A stretch of DNA of 64,000 nt from contig JBBTSG010000014.1 of NCBI GenBank assembly GCA_038064775.1, positions 1 to 64,000 on the forward strand, given 5' to 3'. Every line of letters begins with the position of its first letter. Position 1 is the stretch's first letter. Below the pieces are notes generated by a model. The model had not been told where the DNA came from, made no database searches, and saw only the letters and a list, made by a program, of their open reading frames with translations. The DNA is from JBBTSG01 sp038064775. GTDB taxonomy: Bacteria > Patescibacteriota > Minisyncoccia > UBA6257 > GWB1-50-10. Of this stretch, positions 25,795-34,256 are shown piece after piece. The translations under genes and the position numbers were made by a program.

Positions 25795-25963
25795 CTCTCG
25801 CTCATAACGCCTCACTCGCTAAAATTAAATTCGCTTGTCGTTAGGCGTCACGGGATTCATCAAACTCAACCTCGCAAGCTCGGGATTCAAACAGTGACGA
25901 ATTCCTACGCCTTGCCTCCGCGCTCGGTAATTTTTGACGCTCTTTCGGCAATATTCGCTCAAG
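25795..25963 (-). repeat. Dispersed ~170-nt intergenic repeat, copy B
   Basis: Reverse-complement counterpart of 9248-9426. It lies between the nuclease gene and a Nudix gene; it lacks the internal TCCGGC palindrome of copy A. Another palindrome, CATCCCGAACGTAGCGAGGG, lies just outside at about 25761. Confidence 0.75.
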
Positions 25964-26005
25964 GAAATTTTGGAGATTAAAAATTTTAGATGTATAATTA
26001 GTTTT

Positions 26006-26536
26006 ATGGAATTTTTTGATAAAGTTGATTTAAACGATAAGGTTGTAGGTAAAACAACCAAAAAAAAAGCTCATGAAATGGGATATCCTCATCGGGTAGC
26101 AGCGATTTTTGTTTTTGATAAAAACGGCAAATTGCTCGTTCAAAAGAGAAAAGAAGACGGTTGGCTTGATCATTCGGTCGGTGGTCACGTCTCAGCTGGC
26201 GAATCTTATGGGGCTGCCGCTTTGAGAGAATTACAAGAAGAACTAGGTCTTCGTCGCGAGAAGTTAGATTTTGTAGGCGTACTTTTTGCCGATGAACGAA
26301 TCCGGTCAAGAAACAAGATGGTTCATTTCTTCGGTCTTTACGAAACTACTTTGAACGAAAAAGACGTTATTAAAATTGCCGAGCGTGAGGTTGAATCGTT
26401 ATTTCCAATGTCGCTTGAAGAAATCGCCAAAGGAATGAATAAAGAACCAATAAAATATACTACCGGTTTTATGAAAACACTGAATTTTTATATTGAGAAG
26501 AAAAATCTTAATATTTCACCGGTTGAATACAAATAA
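26006..26536 (+). CDS. Nudix hydrolase (IPP isomerase/YfcD-like)
   Basis: Nudix box GGHVSAGESYGAAALRELQE-ELG fits GX5EX7REUXEEXGU. The N-terminal part (FDKVDLNDKVVGKTTKKKAH, then PHRVAAIFVFDKNGKLLVQKR) resembles the isopentenyl-diphosphate isomerase-like subgroup. The ATG at 26006 is preferred over one at 25934 because a TATAAT box (25993-25998) lies 7 nt before it. 176 residues. The substrate cannot be read from the sequence. Confidence 0.87.
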   Translation: MEFFDKVDLNDKVVGKTTKKKAHEMGYPHRVAAIFVFDKNGKLLVQKRKEDGWLDHSVGGHVSAGESYGAAALRELQEELGLRREKLDFVGVLFADERIRSRNKMVHFFGLYETTLNEKDVIKIAEREVESLFPMSLEEIAKGMNKEPIKYTTGFMKTLNFYIEKKNLNISPVEYK

Positions 26537-26554
26537 TTTTCAAGTTACACAAAC

Positions 26555-26607
26555 GGCGGGAAGGTTAAAGAGGTATAAAAAAACCGAGGATAAAATATCC
26601 TCGGTTG
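26555..26607 (+). repeat. 53-bp direct repeat, left flank of the N gap
   Basis: Identical base for base to 26708-26760. It contains a terminator hairpin (CCGAGGATA/TATCCTCGG). Most simply, both contig ends contain the same terminator region. Confidence 0.95.
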
Positions 26608-26707
26608 NNNNNNNNNNNNNNNNNNNNNNNNNNNNNNNNNNNNNNNNNNNNNNNNNNNNNNNNNNNNNNNNNNNNNNNNNNNNNNNNNNNNNNNNNNNNN
26701 NNNNNNN
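26608..26707. other. Assembly gap of exactly 100 N
   Basis: Run of 100 undetermined bases flanked by identical 53-bp sequences, so probably a scaffolding placeholder between overlapping contig ends. Confidence 0.97.
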
Positions 26708-26760
26708 GGCGGGAAGGTTAAAGAGGTATAAAAAAACCGAGGATAAAATATCCTCGGTTG
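26708..26760 (-). terminator. Terminator (right copy of the 53-bp repeat)
   Basis: CCGAGGATA/TATCCTCGG stem with seven T on the minus strand, directly after the stop of the zinc-finger-like gene at 26765. Confidence 0.8.
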
Positions 26761-26764
26761 TTGT

Positions 26765-27013
26765 TTAAACTCTTTCATGCTCTGGTACTTTCGATCGGCC
26801 GGGTAGATCGCGCGCATCAATAGGTTTATTACCAACTTTAATTGGTTCGGGAGAATTGTTCAAAAAATGCCGTTTTATTTCCGCGCCAGTTACCGGTCCG
26901 ATAACGCCAGCTTCGTTGAACATGGCCGTATCGCCAGCCGGACAATCGCAAGGCAAATCATTATTGCCAGTTTCAATTACGCCAGAGCCGTTACATTCTG
27001 TGCATTTTGGCAT
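26765..27013 (-). CDS. Small protein with DnaJ-type cysteine motif
   Basis: 82 residues. The N-terminus CTECNGSGVIETGNNDLPCDC resembles half of a DnaJ zinc module (CxxCxGxG followed by CxC); the rest is polar with no known domain. AAGGA ribosome site upstream and a possible TTGATA-N18-TAATAT promoter. Function unknown. Confidence 0.65.
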   Translation of the reverse strand: MPKCTECNGSGVIETGNNDLPCDCPAGDTAMFNEAGVIGPVTGAEIKRHFLNNSPEPIKVGNKPIDARDLPGRSKVPEHERV

Positions 27014-27129
27014 TACATCACCATCCTTTCTTATTTGTTTTTGTGAATGAACTTAAAATAATATTACTATTAATTTTATTATTATATCAAGCTAGTCCGC
27101 CAACTTTCCTGCCTACGCAAGTAGAAAAT

Positions 27130-27161
27130 AAAAAGGTGTTCAAAATCGAACACCTTTTTTC
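27130..27161 (-). terminator. Terminator of the 67-residue gene
   Basis: GGTGTTC/GAACACC hairpin flanked by A- and T-runs; it faces the gene ending at 27176. Confidence 0.82.
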
Positions 27162-27175
27162 TTCAATGTATTAAG

Positions 27176-27379
27176 TTAAGGAATTATTGATTCTATTGAT
27201 TCCAAAGCTCTTTTCTTTGCTTTCTCTTTGCAAGAATCTGAGTCACAACAGCGAATAGCAGCCACATGCCCTTCTTTTGCGCACACTGCCTCAAGTGTTG
27301 CTTCTCTTAAACAGTAAAAACATTCTTTTTTTTGGTCTGCCGACTTTGGCCGGAAAGTCACTTCTAACGCTTCATTCAT
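27176..27379 (-). CDS. Small cysteine-rich protein
   Basis: 67 residues beginning at the ATG at 27379, chosen because AAGGAG lies 8 nt upstream; a longer frame to 27463 runs through the promoter. Six cysteines, including CFYC and RCCDSDSC, suggest a zinc finger. Function unknown. The TTGACA-N17-TAGCAT promoter and terminator mark it as a single-gene unit. Confidence 0.62.
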   Translation of the reverse strand: MNEALEVTFRPKSADQKKECFYCLREATLEAVCAKEGHVAAIRCCDSDSCKEKAKKRALESIESIIP

Positions 27380-27434
27380 AAAATATCTCCTTAAGTTGTG
27401 AAAGTTTGTAAAATTGACAATTACTCTAAATTCA

Positions 27435-27463
27435 ATGCTATCAGATTTATACTTACTTGTCAA
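27435..27463 (-). promoter_or_regulatory. Promoter TTGACA-N17-TAGCAT
   Basis: -35 27458-27463 and -10 27435-27440 on the minus strand, between the helicase gene end and the cysteine-rich gene. Confidence 0.65.
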
Positions 27464-27470
27464 TATAACC

Positions 27471-28742
27471 TTACCAATTTCGGTGGGGAAATCTTTTTCT
27501 CTCGCCTTGGCCCGGCGGACCGAAAGAACGGCGCGCGCCCTGGCCGGACGAGCTAAAACGAGAACTAGGACGGCGGCCGCGATTAGAGCGTTCTATTGTT
27601 TCCGGAATTTTGTCGCTTTTCCGCGCTGGCGGAAGTTCGGGCAGTTTTGAAAGCGGCAAAGTAACGCGAATTAATCGCTCAATCGCCTTTACGTCACTCC
27701 GCTCGTCTGGCGTGGCGAATGAAATTGCGTGTCCCACGCCGCCTGCTCGGGCCGTTCGGCCGATACGATGAACATAATCTTCGGCAGTGCTCGGCAAATC
27801 GAAATTTAATACAAGCTCAATCCCCTTCACGTCTATTCCCCGCGCGGCAATATCAGTGGCAACTAGCACACGATATTTGCCGTTCTTGAAGCCTTCAAGC
27901 GCTTCGCGGCGTTGTAAGAGTGACCTGTTTGAATGAATCTCGGCGGCGGAGTAGCCCATTCCGCGAATGTTTGTGGTGATTTTCCGCGCGCCGTGTTTTG
28001 TTCGTGAAAAAACAAGCACCGAGCCTTTATATTCAAAAAGAATTTTTTCGAGCAAGCGCGGCTTGTCATGCCTATCTAAAAAGAAGAGTTCGTGGGTGAC
28101 TTTTTCCACAGTTGTGCCCGGCGGCGCAATTTCAATGCGGGTGGGAGTTTTCATATATTTTCTCGCGATCGTGATTATGTCTTCCGGCATCGTGGCCGAA
28201 AAAAGCATGGTTTGCCGTTCGCGCGGCACAGCACTTAAAATAATTTTAAGTTGTGGCGCAAAACCCATATCAAGCATTCTGTCCGCTTCATCAAGCACAA
28301 GTATTGAAACAGAGTTAAGTTTAAGAGTTTTTTGATTAAGATGATCGATAATTCTTCCGGGCGTGCCGATTATAATTTGAGGATCTCTTTTAAGCGCTTG
28401 AATTTGCCGGAATATTGCCTCCCCGCCGATTAAAAGCGCCGTTCGCAGGCCGAATTGCGTGCCAATTTTATGAAGAACTTCTTGAACTTGCAGGGCGAGT
28501 TCCCGCGTAGGCAAAACTACTAATCCGTTTTTTCCTTTAAGCGAGGATTGAATCATCGGGATGCCAAATGCTAAAGTTTTTCCGGTGCCAGTTTGCGCTA
28601 TGCCAATTAAATCTTTTCCTTCGATTGCCGAAGGAATGGATTTTTTTTGAATCGGCGTGGGAATTTTAAAACCAAGTTTATCAAGTGCGCTTAAAATATT
28701 CGGAGCAATGCCAAGCTCGTAAAAATCTGAGGAATTGTTCAT
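27471..28742 (-). CDS. DEAD-box RNA helicase (RhlE-like)
   Basis: ATP-dependent RNA helicase. Motifs in order: Q-motif FKIPTPIQ, motif I AQTGTGKT, Ia PTRELALQ, Ib GTPGR, II DEAD (VLDEADRML), III SAT, IV VLVFSRTK, V ATDIAARGID, VI HRIGRTARA. A C-terminal tail of about 50 residues is rich in Arg, Gly and Ser (NRGRRPSSRFSSSGQG), typical of an RNA-binding tail. It has no ribosome site. Likely in RNA folding, decay or ribosome assembly. Confidence 0.95.
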   Translation of the reverse strand: MNNSSDFYELGIAPNILSALDKLGFKIPTPIQKKSIPSAIEGKDLIGIAQTGTGKTLAFGIPMIQSSLKGKNGLVVLPTRELALQVQEVLHKIGTQFGLRTALLIGGEAIFRQIQALKRDPQIIIGTPGRIIDHLNQKTLKLNSVSILVLDEADRMLDMGFAPQLKIILSAVPRERQTMLFSATMPEDIITIARKYMKTPTRIEIAPPGTTVEKVTHELFFLDRHDKPRLLEKILFEYKGSVLVFSRTKHGARKITTNIRGMGYSAAEIHSNRSLLQRREALEGFKNGKYRVLVATDIAARGIDVKGIELVLNFDLPSTAEDYVHRIGRTARAGGVGHAISFATPDERSDVKAIERLIRVTLPLSKLPELPPARKSDKIPETIERSNRGRRPSSRFSSSGQGARRSFGPPGQGERKRFPHRNW

Positions 28743-28782
28743 TTCTAATACAATAGCACGGAAATCAGATCACTGGAAATAA

Positions 28783-28811
28783 AAAAGCGTTCCGATTTTT
28801 GGAACGCTTTT
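28783..28811 (-). terminator. Terminator of the 419-residue gene
   Basis: AAAAGCGTTCC/GGAACGCTTTT stem with a T-run on the minus strand, 20 nt after the stop at 28832. Confidence 0.85.
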
Positions 28812-28831
28812 GCGTTATTAAAAACTACTCG

Positions 28832-30091
28832 TTATTTCGCGAAAGGCCGGCAAACTTTAGCCTTCATTCCCCAAAAACTCAACTGAAATCTGGTTTTAAT
28901 ATTAACCTTCGGAAGAATTTTCTTAACATCAACGGATAGAGGAATGTTTTCGAGAGAAATATTGGCTCGAAGATTCTCGAAATAAACCCTATCCTCAGTT
29001 AATATTTGCTCTGTTTTCATTCGATTTCTTTCAGTCAATTTTTCAATCGCTCTTTGTTCGCGTTTTTCTTTCCATTCTTTTGTCATTATTTTCTTCATTA
29101 TAAAGAAAAGCAGAAGAAACAGCACAAAAATAAAGGCCATACTAACAACCACAAAAGAAACTACTCCTAAATTTTGAATTATGTAAGTAGTAATCCCAGC
29201 TACCACTAAAGAAAGAGAAAGAAAAATGTATGGGACGGCCAAGATAGGAATATGCCTCATTGTTTTTTCATTGCCCCATTTTCGCCACGAGAATTCACTG
29301 CCAAATCGGTAAAGATTCATTTCTGAATTATCTATATCGATCCAGCTATTCAAGATGTTTTTAAACACAGGAATTGGCTGATAGCCTAAGAATAAAAGAA
29401 ATGAAGATCCGATCAGTGTGTAGAACGTTCCAATAAGACCGATAATTAGGCGCCCGATAATAAGTAAGGGTGGCTGTAACGTAAAAGCAAAAAGCTTTCT
29501 TTTACGGTAAGCACATTGGTCAATCGGTGGTCTTTTAAACCAACGATTTACCCAGTCCCAAATGAACTGACCGAAAACCGTTTTTGGCTTTTCAGCAAAA
29601 AGTTCCGCCGGCACTTCGAATTCGACAGCAACTGCAGCAGAAAAAGTATTTTCAGAATTTTCTTTAACGCTTTTCCCTACCATACCGTAGTTAATGGACA
29701 TATCATAATACGAATCTTCGTCCTTTTTTATATAGAGCCTGACGTTCTTTAGAGCTGTCTCCTTATCACCACAAAAAACAATGGCGATAAAATGGTGCTG
29801 TCCTGGTCTACATAACTGGATATAGCCAACCAAATCCTCCACTGGGAAAGTATGACGACGACCATGATAGTAATTTATTATTTCTTTGAATTCATTGAAA
29901 GATATGTCATTGTGCTCGCAAATTAATATGTATCGCGGTTTTTTCTCGATTAATTCATCGGAAAAATGCCATTCTACCGGCACGGTTGCCGTATCGAGAA
30001 TATTACTCCCGCCATTCAAAACTAGCTTAATGTCGGGCGTAACTTGTTTTTCTTGACTTTGTTTCTTCGTAACAGATTTAACTGTACTCAT
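28832..30091 (-). CDS. Multi-span membrane protein of unknown function
   Basis: 419 residues. A soluble, beta-rich N-terminal region (residues about 15-190) is followed by at least three hydrophobic segments (about 210-245, 283-312, 316-343) and a charged helical C-terminal part (KKIMTKEWKEKREQRAIEKL). No family recognised. It is a single-gene unit with a TTGACA-N18-TAGTCT promoter, AAGGAG ribosome site and its own terminator, and is among the largest of the orphan cassettes. Confidence 0.7.
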   Translation of the reverse strand: MSTVKSVTKKQSQEKQVTPDIKLVLNGGSNILDTATVPVEWHFSDELIEKKPRYILICEHNDISFNEFKEIINYYHGRRHTFPVEDLVGYIQLCRPGQHHFIAIVFCGDKETALKNVRLYIKKDEDSYYDMSINYGMVGKSVKENSENTFSAAVAVEFEVPAELFAEKPKTVFGQFIWDWVNRWFKRPPIDQCAYRKRKLFAFTLQPPLLIIGRLIIGLIGTFYTLIGSSFLLFLGYQPIPVFKNILNSWIDIDNSEMNLYRFGSEFSWRKWGNEKTMRHIPILAVPYIFLSLSLVVAGITTYIIQNLGVVSFVVVSMAFIFVLFLLLFFIMKKIMTKEWKEKREQRAIEKLTERNRMKTEQILTEDRVYFENLRANISLENIPLSVDVKKILPKVNIKTRFQLSFWGMKAKVCRPFAK

Positions 30092-30149
30092 GATAAATCT
30101 CCTTATTTTATTGTTAAAAGAATTAGTTAATTTTTCTAAAACTGAACTA

Positions 30150-30179
30150 AGACTAGCATATAATATGCTAATTTGTCAA
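30150..30179 (-). promoter_or_regulatory. Promoter TTGACA-N18-TAGTCT with TATGC extension
   Basis: -35 30174-30179 and -10 30150-30155 on the minus strand. The sequence before the -10 (TATGC) repeats that of the promoters at 7511 and 55390. Confidence 0.6.
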
Positions 30180-30209
30180 TAGTAGCTAAGATACTAAATT
30201 TTTAGCCGT

Positions 30210-30683
30210 TTAACCGAGTAAATTTCTTAGTTTCGGAAATTTTGCGCAAATCGGCAAATTCGCGCACCAATTTTCCAATCCCCAAACTCGGCCAGCGTGA
30301 GTGGCGGCGAAAAACAATAAAGCGAAGATAAAAATAATATGCTCATCAACAAGATAGCCGTTCGTGACAAATGGCAAAGCGTTCGCCGGCAAATAATAAA
30401 GGAGCATTAAAACGGCGCCGAGAACGGAACTTAATCGGACAAACAAACCTAAAATCAGCGAAACGCCCAAAAGCGCGAGTCCCCATTCGTTTACGAAATT
30501 TATCAGCGGTAAAATCGCCGGACTGGCAAGCCAACCGTAAAAACCGGCAAAGGTTTTAGCATGCGTTAAATAACCTGCCGCTGACCAATCAGAGTTTAAA
30601 ATTTTAACTAGGCCAGCGTAGAAAAAAAGCCAACCCAAGCTAATCCGCAAAAGAAAAAGTGATATTTTTTCAAATTTTGTCAT
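30210..30683 (-). CDS. DoxX family membrane protein
   Basis: 157 residues with four hydrophobic helices. LLRISLGWLFFYAGLVKI at the N-terminus, then WGLALLGVSLILGLFVRLSSVLGAVLMLLYYL and the DEHIIFIFALLFFA segment, are typical for DoxX/SURF4-like proteins. In other bacteria these act in thiosulfate:quinone oxidation or redox protection; the role here is not determined. It follows the DUF5652-like gene at once. Confidence 0.85.
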   Translation of the reverse strand: MTKFEKISLFLLRISLGWLFFYAGLVKILNSDWSAAGYLTHAKTFAGFYGWLASPAILPLINFVNEWGLALLGVSLILGLFVRLSSVLGAVLMLLYYLPANALPFVTNGYLVDEHIIFIFALLFFAATHAGRVWGLENWCANLPICAKFPKLRNLLG

Positions 30684-30684
30684 T

Positions 30685-30912
30685 TTAATTATTAATGAGT
30701 TTTTCTTTAGCTACTTCTTTTTTTGACCGTTTGCTCCAAATATAGATGTAGAGAATTTCTAGGATTCCTGCGAGGTTTACGATTAAAAGAGCGATAAACC
30801 AATTTTTATCACCGCGGCGGGCGGCGCGCCAGAGAGCTATTCCCTTCCAAACTAAAGTCCAAACGACTAACGGATAAAAGAGCGGATTATTTATTAAAGC
30901 TTGCGTATCCAT
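30685..30912 (-). CDS. DUF5652-like small membrane protein
   Basis: 75 residues, two hydrophobic helices (FYPLVVWTLVWKGIALW and FIALLIVNLAGILEILYIYIW) separated by RAARRGDKNW. This pattern is common in CPR genomes. TAAAAT lies 6 nt before the ATG, so it is probably leaderless. The stop is one base before the doxX start. Confidence 0.8.
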   Translation of the reverse strand: MDTQALINNPLFYPLVVWTLVWKGIALWRAARRGDKNWFIALLIVNLAGILEILYIYIWSKRSKKEVAKEKLINN

Positions 30913-30931
30913 AAGATTATTTTAGCATAAT

Positions 30932-32122
30932 TTAAACATAAAGTCGGATAAGTTCCTCAAATTTCGGCAAACGATGAGAAACGGGGGCGCCTATTTTTAC
31001 GCCGTAAACGCCTGCCGCTTTGGCGATTTGAATGATAAAAGAGTCGTCGGTTTCACCGGAGCGGTGAGAAACAACGCATTTTAAGTTCCGGTTATGAGCC
31101 ATATTAATCGCCGCGCAGGTTTCGGTGAGCGAACCGATTTGGTTCGGTTTGATAATCACGCCGTTTATAAGTCCATTTGAGGCGCAATTAGCGATTATTT
31201 CCGTATTAGTAGTTGTTAAGTCATCGCCAATAATTAGTTTTTCCGGCATCACCTTCATGAGCGATTTAAAGCCGGTTTCGTCAATTTCCGCGAACGGATC
31301 TTCAATGGAATAAAGCGCCGACAGTTTAGCGAAATAACCTATGTAAACTTCCCGTAATTCTTCTCGGCTGATTTTCTTTTCTTCAAAATAATAATCCCCT
31401 TCTTTATTGAATTCGGAAGCGGCGGCATCAATGCCAAGCAAGAATTTATTTTTGAGACCGGCTGATTCAATTTGTTTGTTCAAAAATAGGAGCGGCTCTA
31501 AATTGCTTTTGAATTTCGGCGCGTAGCCACCCTCGTCGCCCAAAGGAATATTTTCAAGTTTATATTCCTTTTTTAGCGCCACGCCTAAATTTTTGTAAAA
31601 ATCTTTTAGTTCACTGATTGTTTCTTCCACGGAATTAATCGGCCGGGCAAGAACAAGATATTCTTGGAAATTAAGGTTGTTTTTGGCGTGAGCGCCGCCG
31701 TTAATAAGATTCGAAAAAATAACCGGCGGCTCGTCGCTAACATTTTTGAAAAATTCTTGCCGCAATATTTGCCACGGCTCTTTTTTTGCCGCCGCGGCGA
31801 GCGCTCGGCTAAAAGCGATAGAAATTCCCAAAATCAAATTACCGCCGAATTGTTTTTTGTTTGACGTGCCATCTAAATCAATCAAGAATCTATCAAGATT
31901 TTCGATGGTTTCAAAATCCTTATCTTGGATTTCTTTCTTTATTTCGCCGGCTTTTTTAGATGCTTCAGCTGGCGATAAAACACAAACCTCGTTTGCGCCG
32001 CGGCTTTTGCCGGAAGGAATTTTGGCGACAAAACTTCCGTCTGAGGTTTTTAGCTCAACTTCAATTGTCGGCTCACCACGTGAGTCGGTAATTTCCTTTA
32101 CTCTAATCGCTTCAATTTTCAT
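30932..32122 (-). CDS. eno: Enolase
   Basis: Interconverts 2-phosphoglycerate and phosphoenolpyruvate. It shows ITDSRGEPTIEVEL, NGGAHAKNNLNFQEYL, GDEGGYAPK (with the proton-shuttle Glu), IEDPFAE and GDDLTTTN metal ligands, IKPNQIGSLTET (catalytic Lys) and SHRSGETDD. At 396 residues it is shorter than the usual 430. The active-site loop reads SGKSRGANE where SGASTG is common. It follows the dehydrogenase gene by 12 nt. Confidence 0.95.
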   Translation of the reverse strand: MKIEAIRVKEITDSRGEPTIEVELKTSDGSFVAKIPSGKSRGANEVCVLSPAEASKKAGEIKKEIQDKDFETIENLDRFLIDLDGTSNKKQFGGNLILGISIAFSRALAAAAKKEPWQILRQEFFKNVSDEPPVIFSNLINGGAHAKNNLNFQEYLVLARPINSVEETISELKDFYKNLGVALKKEYKLENIPLGDEGGYAPKFKSNLEPLLFLNKQIESAGLKNKFLLGIDAAASEFNKEGDYYFEEKKISREELREVYIGYFAKLSALYSIEDPFAEIDETGFKSLMKVMPEKLIIGDDLTTTNTEIIANCASNGLINGVIIKPNQIGSLTETCAAINMAHNRNLKCVVSHRSGETDDSFIIQIAKAAGVYGVKIGAPVSHRLPKFEELIRLYV

Positions 32123-32134
32123 TCGGTCTAAATT

Positions 32135-33139
32135 TTACGACGTGAGATTAGTCGGACGCCCGGCAACAAACGCTTTAATATTTTCTATCGTTATTTCTAA
32201 AATTCTTTGCATCGCTTCTTTTGAATTAAAAGCATTATGCGGTGTGATTAAAACATTCGGCATTTTCATCAAAATATGATTTTCGAGAATTATTCTGAAT
32301 TCTTCTTTATTAATTTTGTTTTTCATCAGTAATTCCAATTCTTCTTTGGTTTCACCCTCTTCTTCTAAAACATCAAGCGCCACGCCGGCAAGAATTTTTT
32401 TATCCAAAGCCATTACAAGCGCGTCTGTTTCCACAAGGCCGCCACGGGCAGTATTCACTAAATAAGCTCCTTTTTTAATAAATAAAATATTTTTTTTATT
32501 GATGAGGTGGTGAGTGTCTTTATTGTAAGGAGCGTGAAGAGTGATGAAATCAGAATTTTTTAAGAGTTCTTCAAGTGGAACATATTGAAAATCTATTTCT
32601 TTCGCGAAATCTTTATTTGGAAAAGGATCGTAAGCTAAAACATTCAAGCCAAAACCTTTGGCAATTTTTATCGCTTGCTTGCCAATTCGGCCAGTACCGA
32701 CAATGCCGATAGTTTTTCCCGCCAAATCCACGCCTCGCAAACCTTCTTGTTTAAAATCACAATATTCTTTAACTTCATCAATCGCCTGATAAATTTTTCT
32801 AGTTAAGTTTAAAAGCAGGCCGAAAGCGTATTCAGCAACGGTGTTATCGCCATAGCCAGGCACGTAAGCGACCGCAATCCCCTTTTTCTTACAAGCCGCT
32901 AAATCAACATGATCAAAACCAACTGAGCGAGTGGTTATAAATTTCAAATTTGGCATTTTTGCTATAACTTTAGCGGTCACTGGCGAGCCAACAAAAACGG
33001 AAATAATATCAAAGTCCGTTTGCGTTGGTATATTGTTTTCAGAAAGCTTATCGGCGGTAAAGAAAAAATCAGCGTCAGGAAAATTCTTGCGGAGAATTGC
33101 TTCTTCCCATCCTTCCGACCCAAAAAACCCTATTTTCAT
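32135..33139 (-). CDS. ldhA: D-isomer specific 2-hydroxyacid dehydrogenase (D-lactate dehydrogenase type)
   Basis: NAD-dependent reduction of a 2-keto acid, most likely pyruvate to D-lactate. It shows TTRSVGFDHVD (substrate Arg), GIVGTGRIGKQAIKIAKGFG (Rossmann), VNTARGGLVET, ALDVLEEEGE and TPHNAFNSKEA (catalytic His). The ATG at 33139 (MKIGFFGSEGW) is preferred over a longer frame from 33298: TAAAAT lies 8 nt upstream and the extra 53 residues show no homology features. Followed by enolase. Confidence 0.9.
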   Translation of the reverse strand: MKIGFFGSEGWEEAILRKNFPDADFFFTADKLSENNIPTQTDFDIISVFVGSPVTAKVIAKMPNLKFITTRSVGFDHVDLAACKKKGIAVAYVPGYGDNTVAEYAFGLLLNLTRKIYQAIDEVKEYCDFKQEGLRGVDLAGKTIGIVGTGRIGKQAIKIAKGFGLNVLAYDPFPNKDFAKEIDFQYVPLEELLKNSDFITLHAPYNKDTHHLINKKNILFIKKGAYLVNTARGGLVETDALVMALDKKILAGVALDVLEEEGETKEELELLMKNKINKEEFRIILENHILMKMPNVLITPHNAFNSKEAMQRILEITIENIKAFVAGRPTNLTS

Positions 33140-33190
33140 ATTCTTCCATTTTAATCTATTTTGATTTAAACTGAAAACGTCAAAGTTCCT

Positions 33191-34195
33191 ATGGCAAACG
33201 ACACAACCATAATTAAGAGAAGCCCTTTTATCCTTATTAGGACTTTCGTGGCAATCGAGTTTATGGCCTTTTTCGCCTATTATCTTTCGACTGGCCACGG
33301 CAGCTATAAGTCGGAATTTTATAATACGTTGTTTTTACACAATCTTCTTTCTTATGAAATTGCCAAAATACTGTTTCTATCCAGCGCCCAGCTTTTAATC
33401 ACTATCTACGCTTTCGTTCGTTGGTATACTGAATCTTACTCCGTTCGTCCGGGCACGCTTGCCCACCAATGGGGTGTTTTTTTTAAAAAAGATAAGACCA
33501 TTCCTTTGAACAAATCAATGACTGTTACGGTTTCTTCAAATCCTTTCGGAAAATGGTTCCACTACGGTTCGATTAATATTGAGAATGGTTCGCAAAACTC
33601 TTCAGCTGTTCTCACTGGTATTTCGCGGCCGGCTGATGTTATGAAAAGTATTGAGCGGTGCATTAATCCACAAAATAATCATTTTGCCGAGCCGGACGTA
33701 CCGCGACTTCTTAAGGCTGACGAGCATGAACGACTTGAATTTAAATCATCACTCCGCTTCGATCACAAAAATGGCAACGTGAACCGCGAATTAGAATGGG
33801 CAACAATGAAAACAATCGCGGCTTTTTTGAACACTAAGGGCGGCGAAATTGTGCTTGGCGTGAGCGACCGGCGCGAACCGGTTGGGCTTTTGAGCGATTA
33901 TCGAACTTTGCGGCGGCCGGACAGCGACGGCTTTGAAAATCATTTTACTCAAGTATTTAATATGATGATCGGGCCGGAATTCCGACACCTTGTGAAACTT
34001 TGGTTTAATCGGTTAGGCAATGACGAACTCTGTGTTATACAAGTGGCGCCGAGCGCCCGGCCGGTTTATTTGAAAATTGATGATAACGAACATTTTTACG
34101 TTCGCACCGGAAACGTGACAACGCCACTAAAATTAAGCGAAGTGGAAGTTTATCGCCGCTCGCGCTGGCCGAGCCGCATTACTCAAAGCGCTTAA
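33191..34195 (+). CDS. Membrane-anchored bPH2-like plus Schlafen AlbA_2-like fusion protein
   Basis: 334 residues. Two hydrophobic helices (about 12-32 and 53-76) are followed by a PH-like beta domain resembling YdbS/bPH_2 (SVRPGTLAHQWGVFFKKDKTIPL, about 83-150). The C-terminal domain of the Schlafen AlbA_2 type covers about 180-325 (ERLEFKSSLRFD, FLNTKGGEIVLGVSDRREPVGLL, FYVRTGN). AlbA_2 domains often bind nucleic acid or act in defence and regulation; joining one to a membrane bPH2 part is unusual. Its terminator hairpin AGCGC/GCGCT starts before the stop codon. Confidence 0.75.
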   Translation: MANDTTIIKRSPFILIRTFVAIEFMAFFAYYLSTGHGSYKSEFYNTLFLHNLLSYEIAKILFLSSAQLLITIYAFVRWYTESYSVRPGTLAHQWGVFFKKDKTIPLNKSMTVTVSSNPFGKWFHYGSINIENGSQNSSAVLTGISRPADVMKSIERCINPQNNHFAEPDVPRLLKADEHERLEFKSSLRFDHKNGNVNRELEWATMKTIAAFLNTKGGEIVLGVSDRREPVGLLSDYRTLRRPDSDGFENHFTQVFNMMIGPEFRHLVKLWFNRLGNDELCVIQVAPSARPVYLKIDDNEHFYVRTGNVTTPLKLSEVEVYRRSRWPSRITQSA

Positions 34196-34225
34196 ATTGA
34201 AACGCGCTTTTTTGTTCAAATAAAA

Positions 34226-34256
34226 AACCGCTCTGAGTTTTTCGAAGAGCGGTTTA
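34226..34256 (-). terminator. Terminator from a variant CTGAG...TCGAAG palindromic element
   Basis: AAACCGCTCTGAGTTTTTCG with its complementary arm; the stop codon of the minus-strand gene (34254-34256) is in the arm. Confidence 0.8.

Noticed and set aside
26493..26835. Open frames running through the N gap
   Set aside because: They exist only because unknown bases are read through and duplicate the terminator repeat.
33140..33298. Longer start for the 2-hydroxyacid dehydrogenase
   Set aside because: The extension overlaps the divergent gene start, has no homology features, and a TAAAAT box sits right before the inner ATG.
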